From the NCBI RefSeq assembly GCF_000993785.3, contig NZ_CP009922.3, forward strand, positions 3,968,001 to 4,032,000: 64,000 nucleotides of DNA, read 5' to 3'. The DNA is from Streptomyces xiamenensis (lineage in GTDB: Bacteria > Actinomycetota > Actinomycetes > Streptomycetales > Streptomycetaceae). Under the pieces are notes generated by a model that did no database searches, had not been told where the DNA came from, and saw only the letters and a program-made list of their open reading frames with translations. A program made the translations under genes and the position numbers. Shown piece after piece: positions 8,981 through 17,612 of this stretch (position 1 is its first letter; each line of letters begins with the position of its first letter).

Positions 8981-9733
8981 ATGAGCAGCAGCCCGGAGTC
9001 CCGGCCGGCCATCGACGGCCGCCGTGAGCAGCGCCTGGGCCCGGTGGTGCGCCGCCGCGAACAGGTGGTGCCCGGGACGGCCGACCAGCGGCTGCTGGAC
9101 ACCCGTGGCCCCTCCGACTGGGTGCACGGAGACCCGTGGCGGGTGCTGCGCATCCAGTCCGAGTTCGTCGAGGGCTTCGGCGCGCTGGCCGAACTCGGCC
9201 CCGCCGTCAGCGTCTTCGGATCGGCCAGGACGCCGCCCGGATCGCCCGAGTACGAGGCCGGGGTGCGCATCGGGCGCGGGCTCGCCGAGGCAGGCTTCGC
9301 GGTGGTCACCGGCGGCGGCCCCGGCGCGATGGAGGCCGCCAACAAGGGCGCCGCCGAGCACGGCGGGGTCTCCGTCGGCCTCGGCATCGAACTGCCCTTC
9401 GAGCAAGGGCTCAACGAGTACGTGAACATCGGCGTCAACTTCCGCTACTTCTTCGTCCGCAAGACGATGTTCGTGAAGTACGCCCAGGGCTTCCTGGTGC
9501 TGCCCGGCGGCATGGGCACGATGGACGAGCTGTTCGAGGCGCTCACCCTCGTCCAGACCCAGAAGGTGACCCGCTTCCCCATCGTGCTGGTGGGCCGCGA
9601 CTACTGGCAGGGCCTCGCCGACTGGCTGCGCCACACCATGATCGCCGGCGGCAAGGCGTCCGAGAAGGACCTCGACCTCTTCCACGTCACGGACGACGAG
9701 GACGAGGCGATCGCCCTGGTCACCAAGCCGTAG
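8981..9733 (+). CDS. LOG-family (TIGR00730) nucleotide phosphoribohydrolase
   Basis: 250 aa. The Rossmann-like LOG fold is shown by SVFGSARTPPGSPEYE, VVTGGGPGAMEAANKGA and the active-site motif LPGGMGTMDELFE, whose glutamate and arginine region cleave cytokinin/AMP-type ribosyl bonds in characterised members. A good AAGGAG precedes the ATG at 8981; an in-frame start at 8948 lacks one. The gene matches the dapE-Rv1205-folP2 order of M. tuberculosis. Its physiological substrate in Streptomyces is not known. Confidence 0.9.
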   Translation: MSSSPESRPAIDGRREQRLGPVVRRREQVVPGTADQRLLDTRGPSDWVHGDPWRVLRIQSEFVEGFGALAELGPAVSVFGSARTPPGSPEYEAGVRIGRGLAEAGFAVVTGGGPGAMEAANKGAAEHGGVSVGLGIELPFEQGLNEYVNIGVNFRYFFVRKTMFVKYAQGFLVLPGGMGTMDELFEALTLVQTQKVTRFPIVLVGRDYWQGLADWLRHTMIAGGKASEKDLDLFHVTDDEDEAIALVTKP

Positions 9734-9755
9734 CGGCCACCGCGCCGCGCACCGG

Positions 9756-10616
9756 CTACGCCAGCCCGCGGCGGGCGACCGCCGGGGGCCGGTGGCCGGC
9801 GATCGAGGCCACCATCTCCAGCACCTGCCGGGTCTCGGCGACTTCGTGCACCCGGTAGACGCGGGCCCCCAGCCAGGCGGACACCGCCGTGGTGGCCAGC
9901 GTCCCGATCAGCCGCTCCTTGACCGGCCGGTCGAGCGTCTCGCCCACGAAGTCCTTGTTGGACAGCGACACCAGCACCGGCCAGCCGGTGGCCGTCATCT
10001 CCTCCAGCCGCCGGGTCGCCTCCAGCGAATGCCGGGTGGACTTCCCGAAGTCGTGCCCCGGGTCGATGAGCACGGCGTCCCGCCGCACCCCCAGCCCCAC
10101 CGCCCGCTCCGCCAGGCCCACGGTGGTGCGCAGGATGTCCGCCATGACGTCGTCGTAGGTGACCCGGTGCGGGCGGGTACGCGGCTGGGCACCGCCCGCG
10201 TGGGTGCACACCAGGCCCACCCCGTGCCGGGCGGCGACCTCGGCCAGCTTCGGATCGACCCCGCCCCAGGCGTCGTTGAGCAGGTCGGCGCCCTCCGCGC
10301 ACACCGCCTCGCCCACCTCGTGCCGCCAGGTGTCCACGCTGATCACGATGTCCGGGTGGCGGCGGCGCACCTCGGCGACGAAGCCGGCCGTGCGCCGGAT
10401 CTCCTCCGCCGCGTCCACTTCCTGACCCGGGCCCGCCTTGACTCCGCCGATGTCGATGATCGCCGCGCCCTCGGCCACCGCTTGGCCGACCCGCTCCAGC
10501 GCGGGGCCGTCGCCGAAGGTGGCGCCCCGGTCGTAGAAGGAGTCGGGCGTACGGTTCACGATCGCCATGATCACCGGCTCGTCGGCGGCGAACTCTCGGT
10601 TCCCCAGGCGCAGCAT
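9756..10616 (-). CDS. folP2: FolP2-type dihydropteroate synthase homologue
   Basis: 286-aa TIM-barrel protein. The pterin-site parts are kept (NRTPDSFYDRG, DTWRHEVGEAV, LNDAWGG, IDPGHDFGKST), but the loop that is usually GGESTRPG in true dihydropteroate synthase reads GGVKAGPG here. That change and the position after the LOG gene identify the FolP2 group, whose M. tuberculosis member is reported not to act as a dihydropteroate synthase. Glucosyl-3-phosphoglycerate synthase, its mycobacterial neighbour, is absent. The real reaction is unknown, so a folate label would be unsafe. Confidence 0.85.
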   Translation of the reverse strand: MLRLGNREFAADEPVIMAIVNRTPDSFYDRGATFGDGPALERVGQAVAEGAAIIDIGGVKAGPGQEVDAAEEIRRTAGFVAEVRRRHPDIVISVDTWRHEVGEAVCAEGADLLNDAWGGVDPKLAEVAARHGVGLVCTHAGGAQPRTRPHRVTYDDVMADILRTTVGLAERAVGLGVRRDAVLIDPGHDFGKSTRHSLEATRRLEEMTATGWPVLVSLSNKDFVGETLDRPVKERLIGTLATTAVSAWLGARVYRVHEVAETRQVLEMVASIAGHRPPAVARRGLA

Positions 10617-10690
10617 TGTCGGGTCAGCCCTCCCATGAGCGGCGGTTCCACTCCGTCATGAACCTACCTGGCGCCTGTCCCGGGCGGGGC

Positions 10691-11092
10691 ATGGCACGAT
10701 CGGTACCCCCAAGTGAGAGGCGGTCGGGCGCGGTGTTCTGGTTTCTGATGGCGGCCATGGTGGCGGTCGTCGCGGCGGTCGCGCTGGCGGTGCTGGGCAG
10801 TGGGGACGGCTCGGGCGGGCCGGTGACGGGTGGGCTGCCGGAGGCGCAGCCGGACCGGGCGGACGATCCGCTGCCGGTGGACCGGCCGCTGAGCGCGGCG
10901 GACGTGGTGGCGGTACGGCTGCCGGTGGCGGCACGCGGCTACCGGATGGCGGAGACCGACGACGTACTGGACCGGCTCGCGGCCGAACTGGCCGAGCGGG
11001 ACGCGCGGATCGCGGCGCTGGAGTACGAACTGGGACGGGTGCGCGAGGACGGCCGGCCCCCGGCCGGCGCCGAGGCGGAGCCGGGGGCCTGA
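10691..11092 (+). CDS. DivIVA-domain membrane protein, 133 aa
   Basis: One transmembrane helix near the N-terminus (VFWFLMAAMVAVVAAVALAV), then a Pro/Asp-rich linker and a DivIVA-like segment (VRLPVAARGYRMAETDDVLD) with a short coiled coil (LAAELAERDARIAALEYELG) at the end. It occupies the place of the DivIVA-like Rv1209 gene after folP2 in mycobacteria. The true start may be the GTG at 10733, which gives the family-like MFWF opening and has GAGAGG upstream; 10691 and 10658 are alternatives. A role at poles or septa is inference. Confidence 0.7.
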   Translation: MARSVPPSERRSGAVFWFLMAAMVAVVAAVALAVLGSGDGSGGPVTGGLPEAQPDRADDPLPVDRPLSAADVVAVRLPVAARGYRMAETDDVLDRLAAELAERDARIAALEYELGRVREDGRPPAGAEAEPGA

Positions 11093-11103
11093 GGGCCGCG
11101 CGG

Positions 11104-11898
11104 TCACTCGCCCCGGAAGCGGGGCCGTTCCTTGGCGACGAAGGCGGCCACGGCGGCGCGGTGATCGGCGGACGCCCCGGCGCGCTGCTGCAACTCGGCC
11201 TCGTGGGCCAGCGACTGCGGCAGGGTGTGGGTGGCGCCGCGTGCCAGCGCCGACTTGATCGCGGCGTAGGCGAGGGTGGGGCCCTCGGCGAGCCGGTGGG
11301 CCAGTTTCCGGGCCTCGTCCGCGAATTCGGCGTCGGGCACCACGCGTTGGGCGATGCCCAGGCGCAGCGCCTCCGCGGCGTCGATGGAACGCGGGAAGAG
11401 CAGCAGATCGGCGGCCCGGCCCGGGCCCACGAGGCGCGGCAGGGTCCAGGAGAGACCGGAGTCGGCGCCGAGTCCGACCTGGGCGAAGGAGGTGTTGAAG
11501 GACGCGCTCTCGGCGACCAGCCGGTAGTCGGCGGCGAGCGCGAATCCGAATCCGGCGCCGGCCGCCACGCCGTTCACCGCGGCCAGCACGGGTTTGGGCA
11601 TGTCCGTGATGGCTTCGGTGATGGGGTTGTAATGCTCGGTGACGGTGTTCATGGGGGGCGCGTCGGGGCCGGTGTTCCGCAGAATCCCGATGTGTTCCTT
11701 CAGATCCTGGCCCACGCAGAACGCGCGGCCGTTCCCGGTGAGCAGAACCGCCCGTACGGCGGGTTCCGCGGCGGCCGTGCGCAGGGCGTCGCGCAGGGCC
11801 TCCTTGGTGACGAGATCAAGGGCGTTCATCGCCTCGGGACGGTTCAGCGTAATGGTCGCGAGACTCTCGGTGACGTGGTAGAGCACAGTGTCGGCCAT
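11104..11898 (-). CDS. enoyl-CoA hydratase/isomerase family protein (PaaG-like)
   Basis: Crotonase-fold protein of 264 aa. Oxyanion-hole segments are visible as GRAFCVGQDLKEH and AVNGVAAGAGFGFALAADYR. At the catalytic helix it has GLGADSGLSW: an aspartate replaces the hydratase glutamate, and the other glutamate is also missing, a pattern seen in PaaG/isomerase types. It may thus isomerise rather than hydrate acyl-CoA double bonds. Start at 11898 (MADTVLYHV) or 11910; neither has a Shine-Dalgarno sequence. Neighbours do not suggest a pathway. Confidence 0.85.
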   Translation of the reverse strand: MADTVLYHVTESLATITLNRPEAMNALDLVTKEALRDALRTAAAEPAVRAVLLTGNGRAFCVGQDLKEHIGILRNTGPDAPPMNTVTEHYNPITEAITDMPKPVLAAVNGVAAGAGFGFALAADYRLVAESASFNTSFAQVGLGADSGLSWTLPRLVGPGRAADLLLFPRSIDAAEALRLGIAQRVVPDAEFADEARKLAHRLAEGPTLAYAAIKSALARGATHTLPQSLAHEAELQQRAGASADHRAAVAAFVAKERPRFRGE

Positions 11899-12099
11899 GC
11901 TGCACAGCATAGGGAGGCGATCCCCGGCCCCTGATGCCGAATTGGGCGGATATGTGAGTATGCGTTGCCGAAGGGAGATCCTCCGATGTTGGTCAGAGGG
12001 TCACTCGATGCGGGATAATGGCCGAGAAGCAATGTGTTCGATGCCGGTGACGCTCGGGTTGTCGGCTGCGATGTAGCGGTTTCAGGAAGGGGAACGAGC

Positions 12100-12267
12100 A
12101 TGGCGGCCATGAAGCCGCGGACGGGCGATGGCCCGCTCGAGGTGACCAAGGAGGGGCGGGGCATCATCATGCGCGTCCCGCTCGAAGGCGGCGGCCGGCT
12201 CGTTGTCGAGCTGACCCCGGACGAAGCGGTCGCTCTCGATGAGGAGCTGAAGAAGGTGACCGGCTGA
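12100..12267 (+). CDS. DUF3117 small protein, 55 aa
   Basis: Complete member of the DUF3117 family, found throughout actinobacteria (Rv1211 in M. tuberculosis). The hallmark sequence is present: MAAMKPRTGDGPLEVTKEGR followed by two beta strands ending in LVVELTPDEA. GGAAGGGG precedes the ATG. The gene has its own terminator at 12300-12334, so it is probably monocistronic. Function unknown. Confidence 0.92.
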   Translation: MAAMKPRTGDGPLEVTKEGRGIIMRVPLEGGGRLVVELTPDEAVALDEELKKVTG

Positions 12268-12299
12268 GCCGGCGAGCACCACGTGCTGTACATCCTTTG

Positions 12300-12334
12300 G
12301 CGCTGCCCCGGCCGGTGACGGTCCGGGGCAGCGC
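12300..12334. terminator. intrinsic terminator after DUF3117
   Basis: Perfect 12-bp inverted repeat (GCGCTGCCCCGG / CCGGGGCAGCGC) with an 11-nt loop, followed by TGGTGTT. It lies between the DUF3117 stop and the convergent O-methyltransferase stop. Confidence 0.85.
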
Positions 12335-12372
12335 TGGTGTTCACGCACTGTGCGTGATCCACCGCAGGGGGG

Positions 12373-13023
12373 TCATCTGCGGGCGGCGCACAGCAGGCCG
12401 TCGCCGGCCGGCAGCAGCGCGGGCATGAGCTCCTCGCTCTCCCGCACCGCGCGCAGCAGCTCGCGCAGCTTGAGCACCTCGGTGGGCTGCGGCCCCGAGC
12501 CGACGGTCCGGCCGCCGGCGAAGACCCCCGCGAAGCAGACCAGCCCTCCGGGGCGCAGGAGCCGCAACGATTCTGCGAGGTAGGCGAGGTACTCGAGCCG
12601 GTCCGCGTCGCAGAACACCAGGTCGTAGCCGCCGTCGGTGAGCCGCGGCAGTACATCCAGGGCGTGCCCGGGGATGAAGCGTGCCCGGTTCGCGGCGAAC
12701 CCGGCCGTACGGAACGCCTGGCGCGCGAACTGGAGCCGCTCGGGCTCGATGTCCACGGTGGTCAGCACGCCGTCCGGGCGCATCCCCTGGAGAAGATGGA
12801 TGCCGGAGACCCCGGTGCCGGTGCCGATCTCCACCACCGCGCGGGCCCCGCAGGCCGCGGCGAGCAGCCGCAGGGTGTCGCCCGCACCCGGGGAAACGGG
12901 CCGTACTCCACCCTCTACCGACCGGTCGTGGGCCCAGCGCAGAGCGGTCCCCTCGGGGCTCTCGGCGTCCGGAGACCCGTACGCCTCAGCGAACGCCCAG
13001 CTCGTCAGCCGGTTGCCGGTAAT
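12373..13023 (-). CDS. class I SAM O-methyltransferase (Rv1220c-like), ATT start
   Basis: 216 aa, SAM-dependent methyltransferase of the caffeoyl-CoA/catechol family. Motif I is VVEIGTGTGVSG at ~residue 64, then TVDIEPERL, DLVFCDADRLEYL and LRPGGLVCFAGV. The N-terminal helix TGNRLTSWAFAEAY is normal for the family, but no ATG, GTG or TTG precedes it in frame. ATT at 13021-13023 sits 6 nt after AGGAG and is the best start. A GTG at 12837 would delete the SAM-site front and lacks a ribosome site. It is divergent from sigE, as in mycobacteria. Substrate unknown. Confidence 0.85.
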   Translation of the reverse strand: MTGNRLTSWAFAEAYGSPDAESPEGTALRWAHDRSVEGGVRPVSPGAGDTLRLLAAACGARAVVEIGTGTGVSGIHLLQGMRPDGVLTTVDIEPERLQFARQAFRTAGFAANRARFIPGHALDVLPRLTDGGYDLVFCDADRLEYLAYLAESLRLLRPGGLVCFAGVFAGGRTVGSGPQPTEVLKLRELLRAVRESEELMPALLPAGDGLLCAARR

Positions 13024-13077
13024 GGCCTTCTCCTGTCCCCCGTCTTTCGCGCGCTTTGACTGTAGCGACTCCGGGCG

Positions 13078-13103
13078 GGAACCGGATCGGCGGTCCGGAC
13101 GTT
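13078..13103 (+). promoter_or_regulatory. candidate ECF sigma-factor promoter of sigE
   Basis: GGAACC, 16 nt, CGTT matches the ECF consensus (GGAAC, 16-17 nt, CGTT/GTT), about 80 bp upstream of sigE and pointing at it. This would fit autoregulation by the encoded sigma factor. Confidence 0.55.
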
Positions 13104-13184
13104 TGATCTCTCGCAGGGGTTCGGCGGACGTGTGGCCGAAAGCCGGTCATAAATACTTATCCGGAGTTAACGGGCGAGGTGGCT

Positions 13185-13964
13185 ATGGTAGGCACTCCAC
13201 TGGACACCACCAGAGCCGACAGGGGAGGTGCGGCCGCGTCTGAGGGCAGGGGAGTGCTCAAACGCTTCCGGCGCTCTTCCGGCGGGCCGAATTCTGTGAC
13301 TGACATCGTTGACGGAGCTCACGCCGACACCGGATCCGCTGACGGCGCCCCCGCCGCCACCGCGACCTTCAGTGCGGGGCCCGACGGCCAGACCTGGGCA
13401 CCGCCCAGCTGGGACGAGATCGTCAGTACCCACAGTGCCCGCGTCTACCGGCTCGCCTACCGGCTCACCGGTAACCAGCACGACGCGGAGGACCTCACCC
13501 AGGAGGTCTTCGTGCGGGTATTCCGTTCGCTCTCCACGTACACCCCCGGCACGTTCGAGGGGTGGCTGCACCGGATCACCACGAACCTCTTCCTGGACAT
13601 GGTCCGCCGCAAGCAGCGGATCCGCTTCGACGCACTGGGCGACGACGCCGCCGAGCGGCTGCCCAGCCGCGAGCCCACCCCGCAGCAGCACTTCCACGAC
13701 ACCCACTTCGACGCGGACGTCCAGCAGGCGCTCGACACGCTGGCCCCGGACTTCCGGGCCGCGGTGGTGCTGTGCGACATCGAGGGTCTCAGCTACGAGG
13801 AGATCGCCACCACGCTGGGCGTGAAGCTCGGGACGGTCCGCAGCCGTATCCACCGGGGGCGTTCGCACCTGCGCAAGGCGCTCAAGCACCGTTCGCCGCG
13901 TGGCAAGGCGGTACGGGCGCCCGAGCCGGAGCCCGCGCTGGCCGCCGGGGGTGCGGCGGAGTGA
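13185..13964 (+). CDS. sigE: ECF RNA polymerase sigma factor, mycobacterial SigE orthologue
   Basis: 259 aa. Residues 1-75 are a low-complexity extension. Region 2 follows ([20 protein letters not shown] and the [14 protein letters not shown] core with its -10 reading face), then region 4 with helix-turn-helix [21 protein letters not shown]. The order O-methyltransferase / sigE / rseA / htrA / tatB / mrp equals M. tuberculosis Rv1220c-Rv1229c, so this is the envelope-stress SigE and not the S. coelicolor gene also called sigE. ATG 13185 was preferred over GTG 13179. The stop overlaps the rseA start. Confidence 0.92.
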   Translation: MVGTPLDTTRADRGGAAASEGRGVLKRFRRSSGGPNSVTDIVDGAHADTGSADGAPAATATFSAGPDGQTWAPPSWDEIVSTHSARVYRLAYRLTGNQHDAEDLTQEVFVRVFRSLSTYTPGTFEGWLHRITTNLFLDMVRRKQRIRFDALGDDAAERLPSREPTPQQHFHDTHFDADVQQALDTLAPDFRAAVVLCDIEGLSYEEIATTLGVKLGTVRSRIHRGRSHLRKALKHRSPRGKAVRAPEPEPALAAGGAAE

Positions 13965-14818
13965 GCGTCGCGCCGGAACCGGGCGCGGGCCAGGCGGATC
14001 GCCATCTCGGGGAGAGCCTGGCCGCGCTGATCGACGGAGAGCTGTCCCACGACAGCCGGGACCGGGTGCTCGCGCACCTGGCCACCTGTGCCGACTGCAA
14101 GGCGGAGGCCGACGCGCAGCGCCGGCTCAAGAGCGTGTTCGCCGAGAGCCCGCTGCCCACCCTGTCCTCCGGGCTGCTGGCACGGCTCCAGGGCCTGCCC
14201 GCCGCGGGCGTGGCGGGTACGGGGTCCGCGCCGCCGGGCCCGCCCGGCGCTTCGGCAGGACCGCGGCCCGGGCCCTTCGGCCTGGGCCGCGGTTCCGCGC
14301 TGCCCGGGGGAGCGGACGGCGAATCGCTGCTCAGCAGATCGGGGCTCGGCCCCGACCGGGGCTTCCGCATCCACCAGCCGGCCCGCGCCGCCCGTGCGAC
14401 GGCGCGCGACAGCCGGCCGTCCTCGGGCCACCGTTTCGCCTTCGCGGCGGCGGGAGCGGTCTCGGTGGCGGCCCTCGCCATCGCGGGTGCCGTCAGCAGC
14501 GCCGGTCTCGGCACCCCTCCCACGGCGGGCTCCCCGGGCACGGCCCACCCGTCCTCCGCCGGTACGACCGCGGCCATGGCCACCGCCCGCACCTCCGGCC
14601 GGGTGGCGGAGGGGGACACCGAGCAGACCGTGGAGGCCCCCGGCTCCCGCACGGTGGGAGCACCGGGCCCGGTGCTGTCGGGGGCGCTGGGGCCGGTCGC
14701 CCTGAGCGGCCAGCAGTACCCCATACCGTTGTGGAACACCGAACCGATCGTCTGGCCCCTCGCCGCCTCCCCAGGACCTTCACCGACCACCGCGCTCGGA
14801 GCAGTGAGCCCGCGCTGA
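13961..14818 (+). CDS. rseA: anti-sigma factor RseA-like, zinc-finger membrane protein
   Basis: 285 aa. The N-terminal anti-sigma domain carries HLATCADC at ~residues 43-50 (zinc ligands H-x3-C-x2-C), used in this family to bind the ECF sigma factor. Residues ~165-185 ([20 protein letters not shown]) form one transmembrane helix, followed by a Pro/Thr/Ser-rich extracytoplasmic tail. GTGA overlap with sigE indicates translational coupling and balanced expression. In mycobacteria the partner is destroyed after phosphorylation and proteolysis; whether that holds here cannot be seen. Confidence 0.88.
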   Translation: MSVAPEPGAGQADRHLGESLAALIDGELSHDSRDRVLAHLATCADCKAEADAQRRLKSVFAESPLPTLSSGLLARLQGLPAAGVAGTGSAPPGPPGASAGPRPGPFGLGRGSALPGGADGESLLSRSGLGPDRGFRIHQPARAARATARDSRPSSGHRFAFAAAGAVSVAALAIAGAVSSAGLGTPPTAGSPGTAHPSSAGTTAAMATARTSGRVAEGDTEQTVEAPGSRTVGAPGPVLSGALGPVALSGQQYPIPLWNTEPIVWPLAASPGPSPTTALGAVSPR

Positions 14819-14885
14819 ATCCGCCGGACGGACCTGGTTGAATCCATTGCCGGAACTTGGCGGTGCGGACACGATGGGGACTGCG

Positions 14886-16895
14886 ATGGACACAGGGCAG
14901 GGCAGCACGTCGTGGGGCCCGGAGGACGAGAGCGGTCAGGACCCGTACGGGACGCCCCCCTACGGGCAGCCCGGCCCCTGGGCCCCGGCGCCTCCCGTCC
15001 AGCACCCCACCCCCGCGTCGGGCACCCCGACCGGTACCCCGGCGTCGGGCACGGCGATGCCGCCTGGGGCGAGCGCCCCCGCGCCCCAGGCACCGCCGCC
15101 GCCCGCGAGCCCGCCGCCCGCGAGCCGGCCGGCCGGGGTGGGGCTGACGAAGCACACACCCGCCACGGGCACGACGACGCGCCCGCCCGAGCCGCCCGCC
15201 GCGAGCGCCGCCACACCCCCGGCGGGCACGCCGGGCCCCGCGACCACCGGCGCGCAGGCGCACGAGCACCCCGGCACGCCGTCACCCGCCGACGGCTTCG
15301 GCCCGCCGCCCGGCCCGAGCGGCGGTCAGCCCCCGGCGGCCGACGCGGGCGCCCACGGCCCCGGGCGCGGCGCCCCAGCGGGGCAGACCCCGCCGCCCGG
15401 GACACCCTCCGCGGCGGGACACGGCTACGGCGCCGGTCCGGCGGCCCCGGCGGGGCAGACCCCGGCGGCCGGAACGCCCGCGCCCGGCACCGGTGGGACC
15501 ACGCCACCGCAAGGCACCCCCACCGGGGGTGGCTACGGCTACGGCCCCGCGCCCGCGCCGGGTGGGTACGGGCACAGCGGTGCCGCCGGGACCGGGCCGG
15601 GACCGGCGGGTACCCAGGACGGCGACGCCCACCTCCCCGCCGGTCAGGCCGGCACCCCCGGCACCCCCGGTGCCCCCGGCAGCTATCCGCAGGCGCCGCC
15701 CGGTGACGGGCTGCGGCGGTACGACCCGTGGGGCGTCTCCGCTCCCGCCGCCGCTGAAGCGGCCGACACCGCCGACGCCACCCGGCCGCGCCGCGGCACG
15801 CTCGTGTTCGGGGCGGTCGTCATCGCGCTCGTCGCGGGCCTCATCGGCGGCGGCGTCGGGGTGTACCTCGAACGCGAGGGCCAGTTCAGCGCGGTGCGCC
15901 TGCCGCAGGCGGGGTCCGAGCGCGGGTCCGCGCCCGCCGGAAGCATCGCCGGGATCGCCGAGGCCGCCCTCCCCGGTGTGGTCACCCTGCACGTCCAGGG
16001 CGGCGGCGCCGCCGGGACCGGGACCGGCTTCGTCCTCGACGATCGGGGCCACATCCTCACCAACGCGCACGTGGTGCGCCCCGCGGCCGGCCGCAACGGC
16101 GCGATACAGGTCACCTTCCACAGCGGTGACACCGCGAGTGCCGAGATCGTCGGCCAGGACGCCGGCTACGACCTGGCCGTGGTGAAGGTCACCGGCGTCT
16201 CCGGGCTGACCCCGCTGCCGCTGGGCGACTCCGACGGCGTCCGGGTCGGTGACCCGGTGGTCGCCATCGGCGCCCCCTTCGATCTGGCGGGCACCGTCAC
16301 CTCCGGCATCATCAGCGCCGTGAACCGGCCGATCACCGCCGGGGGCGAGGAGTCCGACGGCTCCGACGTGTCGTACGTGAACGCCCTGCAGACCGACGCC
16401 CCCATCAACCCGGGGAACTCCGGCGGCCCGCTCGTCGATCTCAACGGCCACGTCATCGGGATCAACAGCGCGATCCGCGCCCCGGAACCGATGGGCGCGG
16501 ACGGTGGCCAGGCCGGCAGCGTCGGGCTCGGGTTCGCCATACCGATCAACCAGGGCAAGGACATCGCCGAGCAGCTGATCAACACCGGCCGGGCCACCCA
16601 CCCCGTCATCGGGGTGACGCTCGACCTCAGCTACCGGGGCACCGGTGCCAAGGTCGGCACCGCGGCCGGCAACGACGGCGGCATCGCCGTCGAGCCCGGC
16701 GGTCCCGGGGACCGCGCCGGGCTCCGGGAGGGCGATGTGATCACCGCCGTCAACGGCGAGCGGGTCCGCAGCGGCGACGAGCTGATCGTCAAGATCCGCA
16801 GCCACCGGCCGGGCGACGAACTCGTCCTCACCGTGGAGCGGGACGCGGAGGAGCTGCGGATTCCGGTGACTCTCGGTGAGGCATCCGGGGGCTGA
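14886..16895 (+). CDS. htrA: HtrA/DegP-type membrane-anchored serine protease
   Basis: 669 aa. Residues 1 to ~295 are a cytoplasmic Pro/Gly/Ala/Thr-rich disordered region. One transmembrane helix (LVFGAVVIALVAGLIGGGVG) follows, then a trypsin-like domain with the triad His in LTNAHVV, Asp in GYDLAVVKV and Ser in GNSGGPLV, and a C-terminal PDZ domain (GDRAGLREGDVITAVNGERV). It acts on the outer side of the membrane in envelope quality control, downstream of sigE-rseA. The start at 14886 has GGGGA upstream; 14874 and TTG 14838 are in frame alternatives. Confidence 0.92.
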   Translation: MDTGQGSTSWGPEDESGQDPYGTPPYGQPGPWAPAPPVQHPTPASGTPTGTPASGTAMPPGASAPAPQAPPPPASPPPASRPAGVGLTKHTPATGTTTRPPEPPAASAATPPAGTPGPATTGAQAHEHPGTPSPADGFGPPPGPSGGQPPAADAGAHGPGRGAPAGQTPPPGTPSAAGHGYGAGPAAPAGQTPAAGTPAPGTGGTTPPQGTPTGGGYGYGPAPAPGGYGHSGAAGTGPGPAGTQDGDAHLPAGQAGTPGTPGAPGSYPQAPPGDGLRRYDPWGVSAPAAAEAADTADATRPRRGTLVFGAVVIALVAGLIGGGVGVYLEREGQFSAVRLPQAGSERGSAPAGSIAGIAEAALPGVVTLHVQGGGAAGTGTGFVLDDRGHILTNAHVVRPAAGRNGAIQVTFHSGDTASAEIVGQDAGYDLAVVKVTGVSGLTPLPLGDSDGVRVGDPVVAIGAPFDLAGTVTSGIISAVNRPITAGGEESDGSDVSYVNALQTDAPINPGNSGGPLVDLNGHVIGINSAIRAPEPMGADGGQAGSVGLGFAIPINQGKDIAEQLINTGRATHPVIGVTLDLSYRGTGAKVGTAAGNDGGIAVEPGGPGDRAGLREGDVITAVNGERVRSGDELIVKIRSHRPGDELVLTVERDAEELRIPVTLGEASGG

Positions 16896-17000
16896 GAGTG
16901 ATGTGGTCCGCTGTTTACCGTTCGATGGCGCCCCACGCCTCCCGCCTCCGGCCCCCGGCCGGTACCGTGGCGTGGTCCAGACGTGTGAGGGAGCAGCCAG

Positions 17001-17474
17001 GTGTTCTTCGATATCGGATCACTGGAATTCCTGGTGATCATCGTGCTGGCCATCCTGGTCTTCGGGCCCGAGAAACTGCCGAAGATGATCCAGGACGCCG
17101 CCCGGCTCATCCGCAAGGTCCGGGACTTCTCGGACAACGCCAAGCAGGACATCCGCTCGGAGCTGGGCCCCGAGTTCAAGGACTTCGAGTTCGAGGACCT
17201 GAACCCCAAGCGGTTCGCGCAGAAGCACCTGCTCGACAAGGACGACACCTACGGGCTGAAGGAACTGCGCGAGAACCTCGACATCCGCAAGGAGCTGACC
17301 GAGGTCACCGACTCCGTGAACGGCCGCGCCCCGCGCCGGGCCATCGCGTCCGACGCCTCGGGCAAGGTGGAGCTGGCCAAGACCGGCGGCACCCCGGTGG
17401 ACCTCGGCAAGCCGGGTGACGCCGCGCGCGTCGCGCAGGAGGCCCCGCCCCCGTTCGACGCCGACGCCACCTGA
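17001..17474 (+). CDS. tatB: twin-arginine translocase subunit TatB
   Basis: 157 aa with the TatA/B N-terminus: a short outside segment, one helix (LEFLVIIVLAILVFGPEKLP, with the FGP hinge) and an amphipathic helix (KMIQDAARLIRKVRDF). The acidic, longer tail separates it from TatA. GTG start with GAGGGAG eight bases upstream. It follows htrA as in M. tuberculosis Rv1223-Rv1224. Together with TatC, encoded elsewhere, it exports folded proteins such as the RR-signal nucleotidase at 23787. Confidence 0.92.
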   Translation: MFFDIGSLEFLVIIVLAILVFGPEKLPKMIQDAARLIRKVRDFSDNAKQDIRSELGPEFKDFEFEDLNPKRFAQKHLLDKDDTYGLKELRENLDIRKELTEVTDSVNGRAPRRAIASDASGKVELAKTGGTPVDLGKPGDAARVAQEAPPPFDADAT

Positions 17475-17612
17475 CCGGGTGGATTCAGCCTGCTTGTGGG
17501 TCATATGGGCCCACCGGTCGATCGGCCCTGCCCACCTGCCAGGACGCTGATGGCTATCCTCCCTATGTCCGGGGTGTGCCCAGGACGAGGGCAATGAGGA
17601 GGCGTCGCGCAG

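Noticed and set aside
13179..13187. GTG 13179 as the sigE start
   Set aside because: In frame but closer to the GAGG ribosome site than the ATG at 13185, which gives the better spacing.
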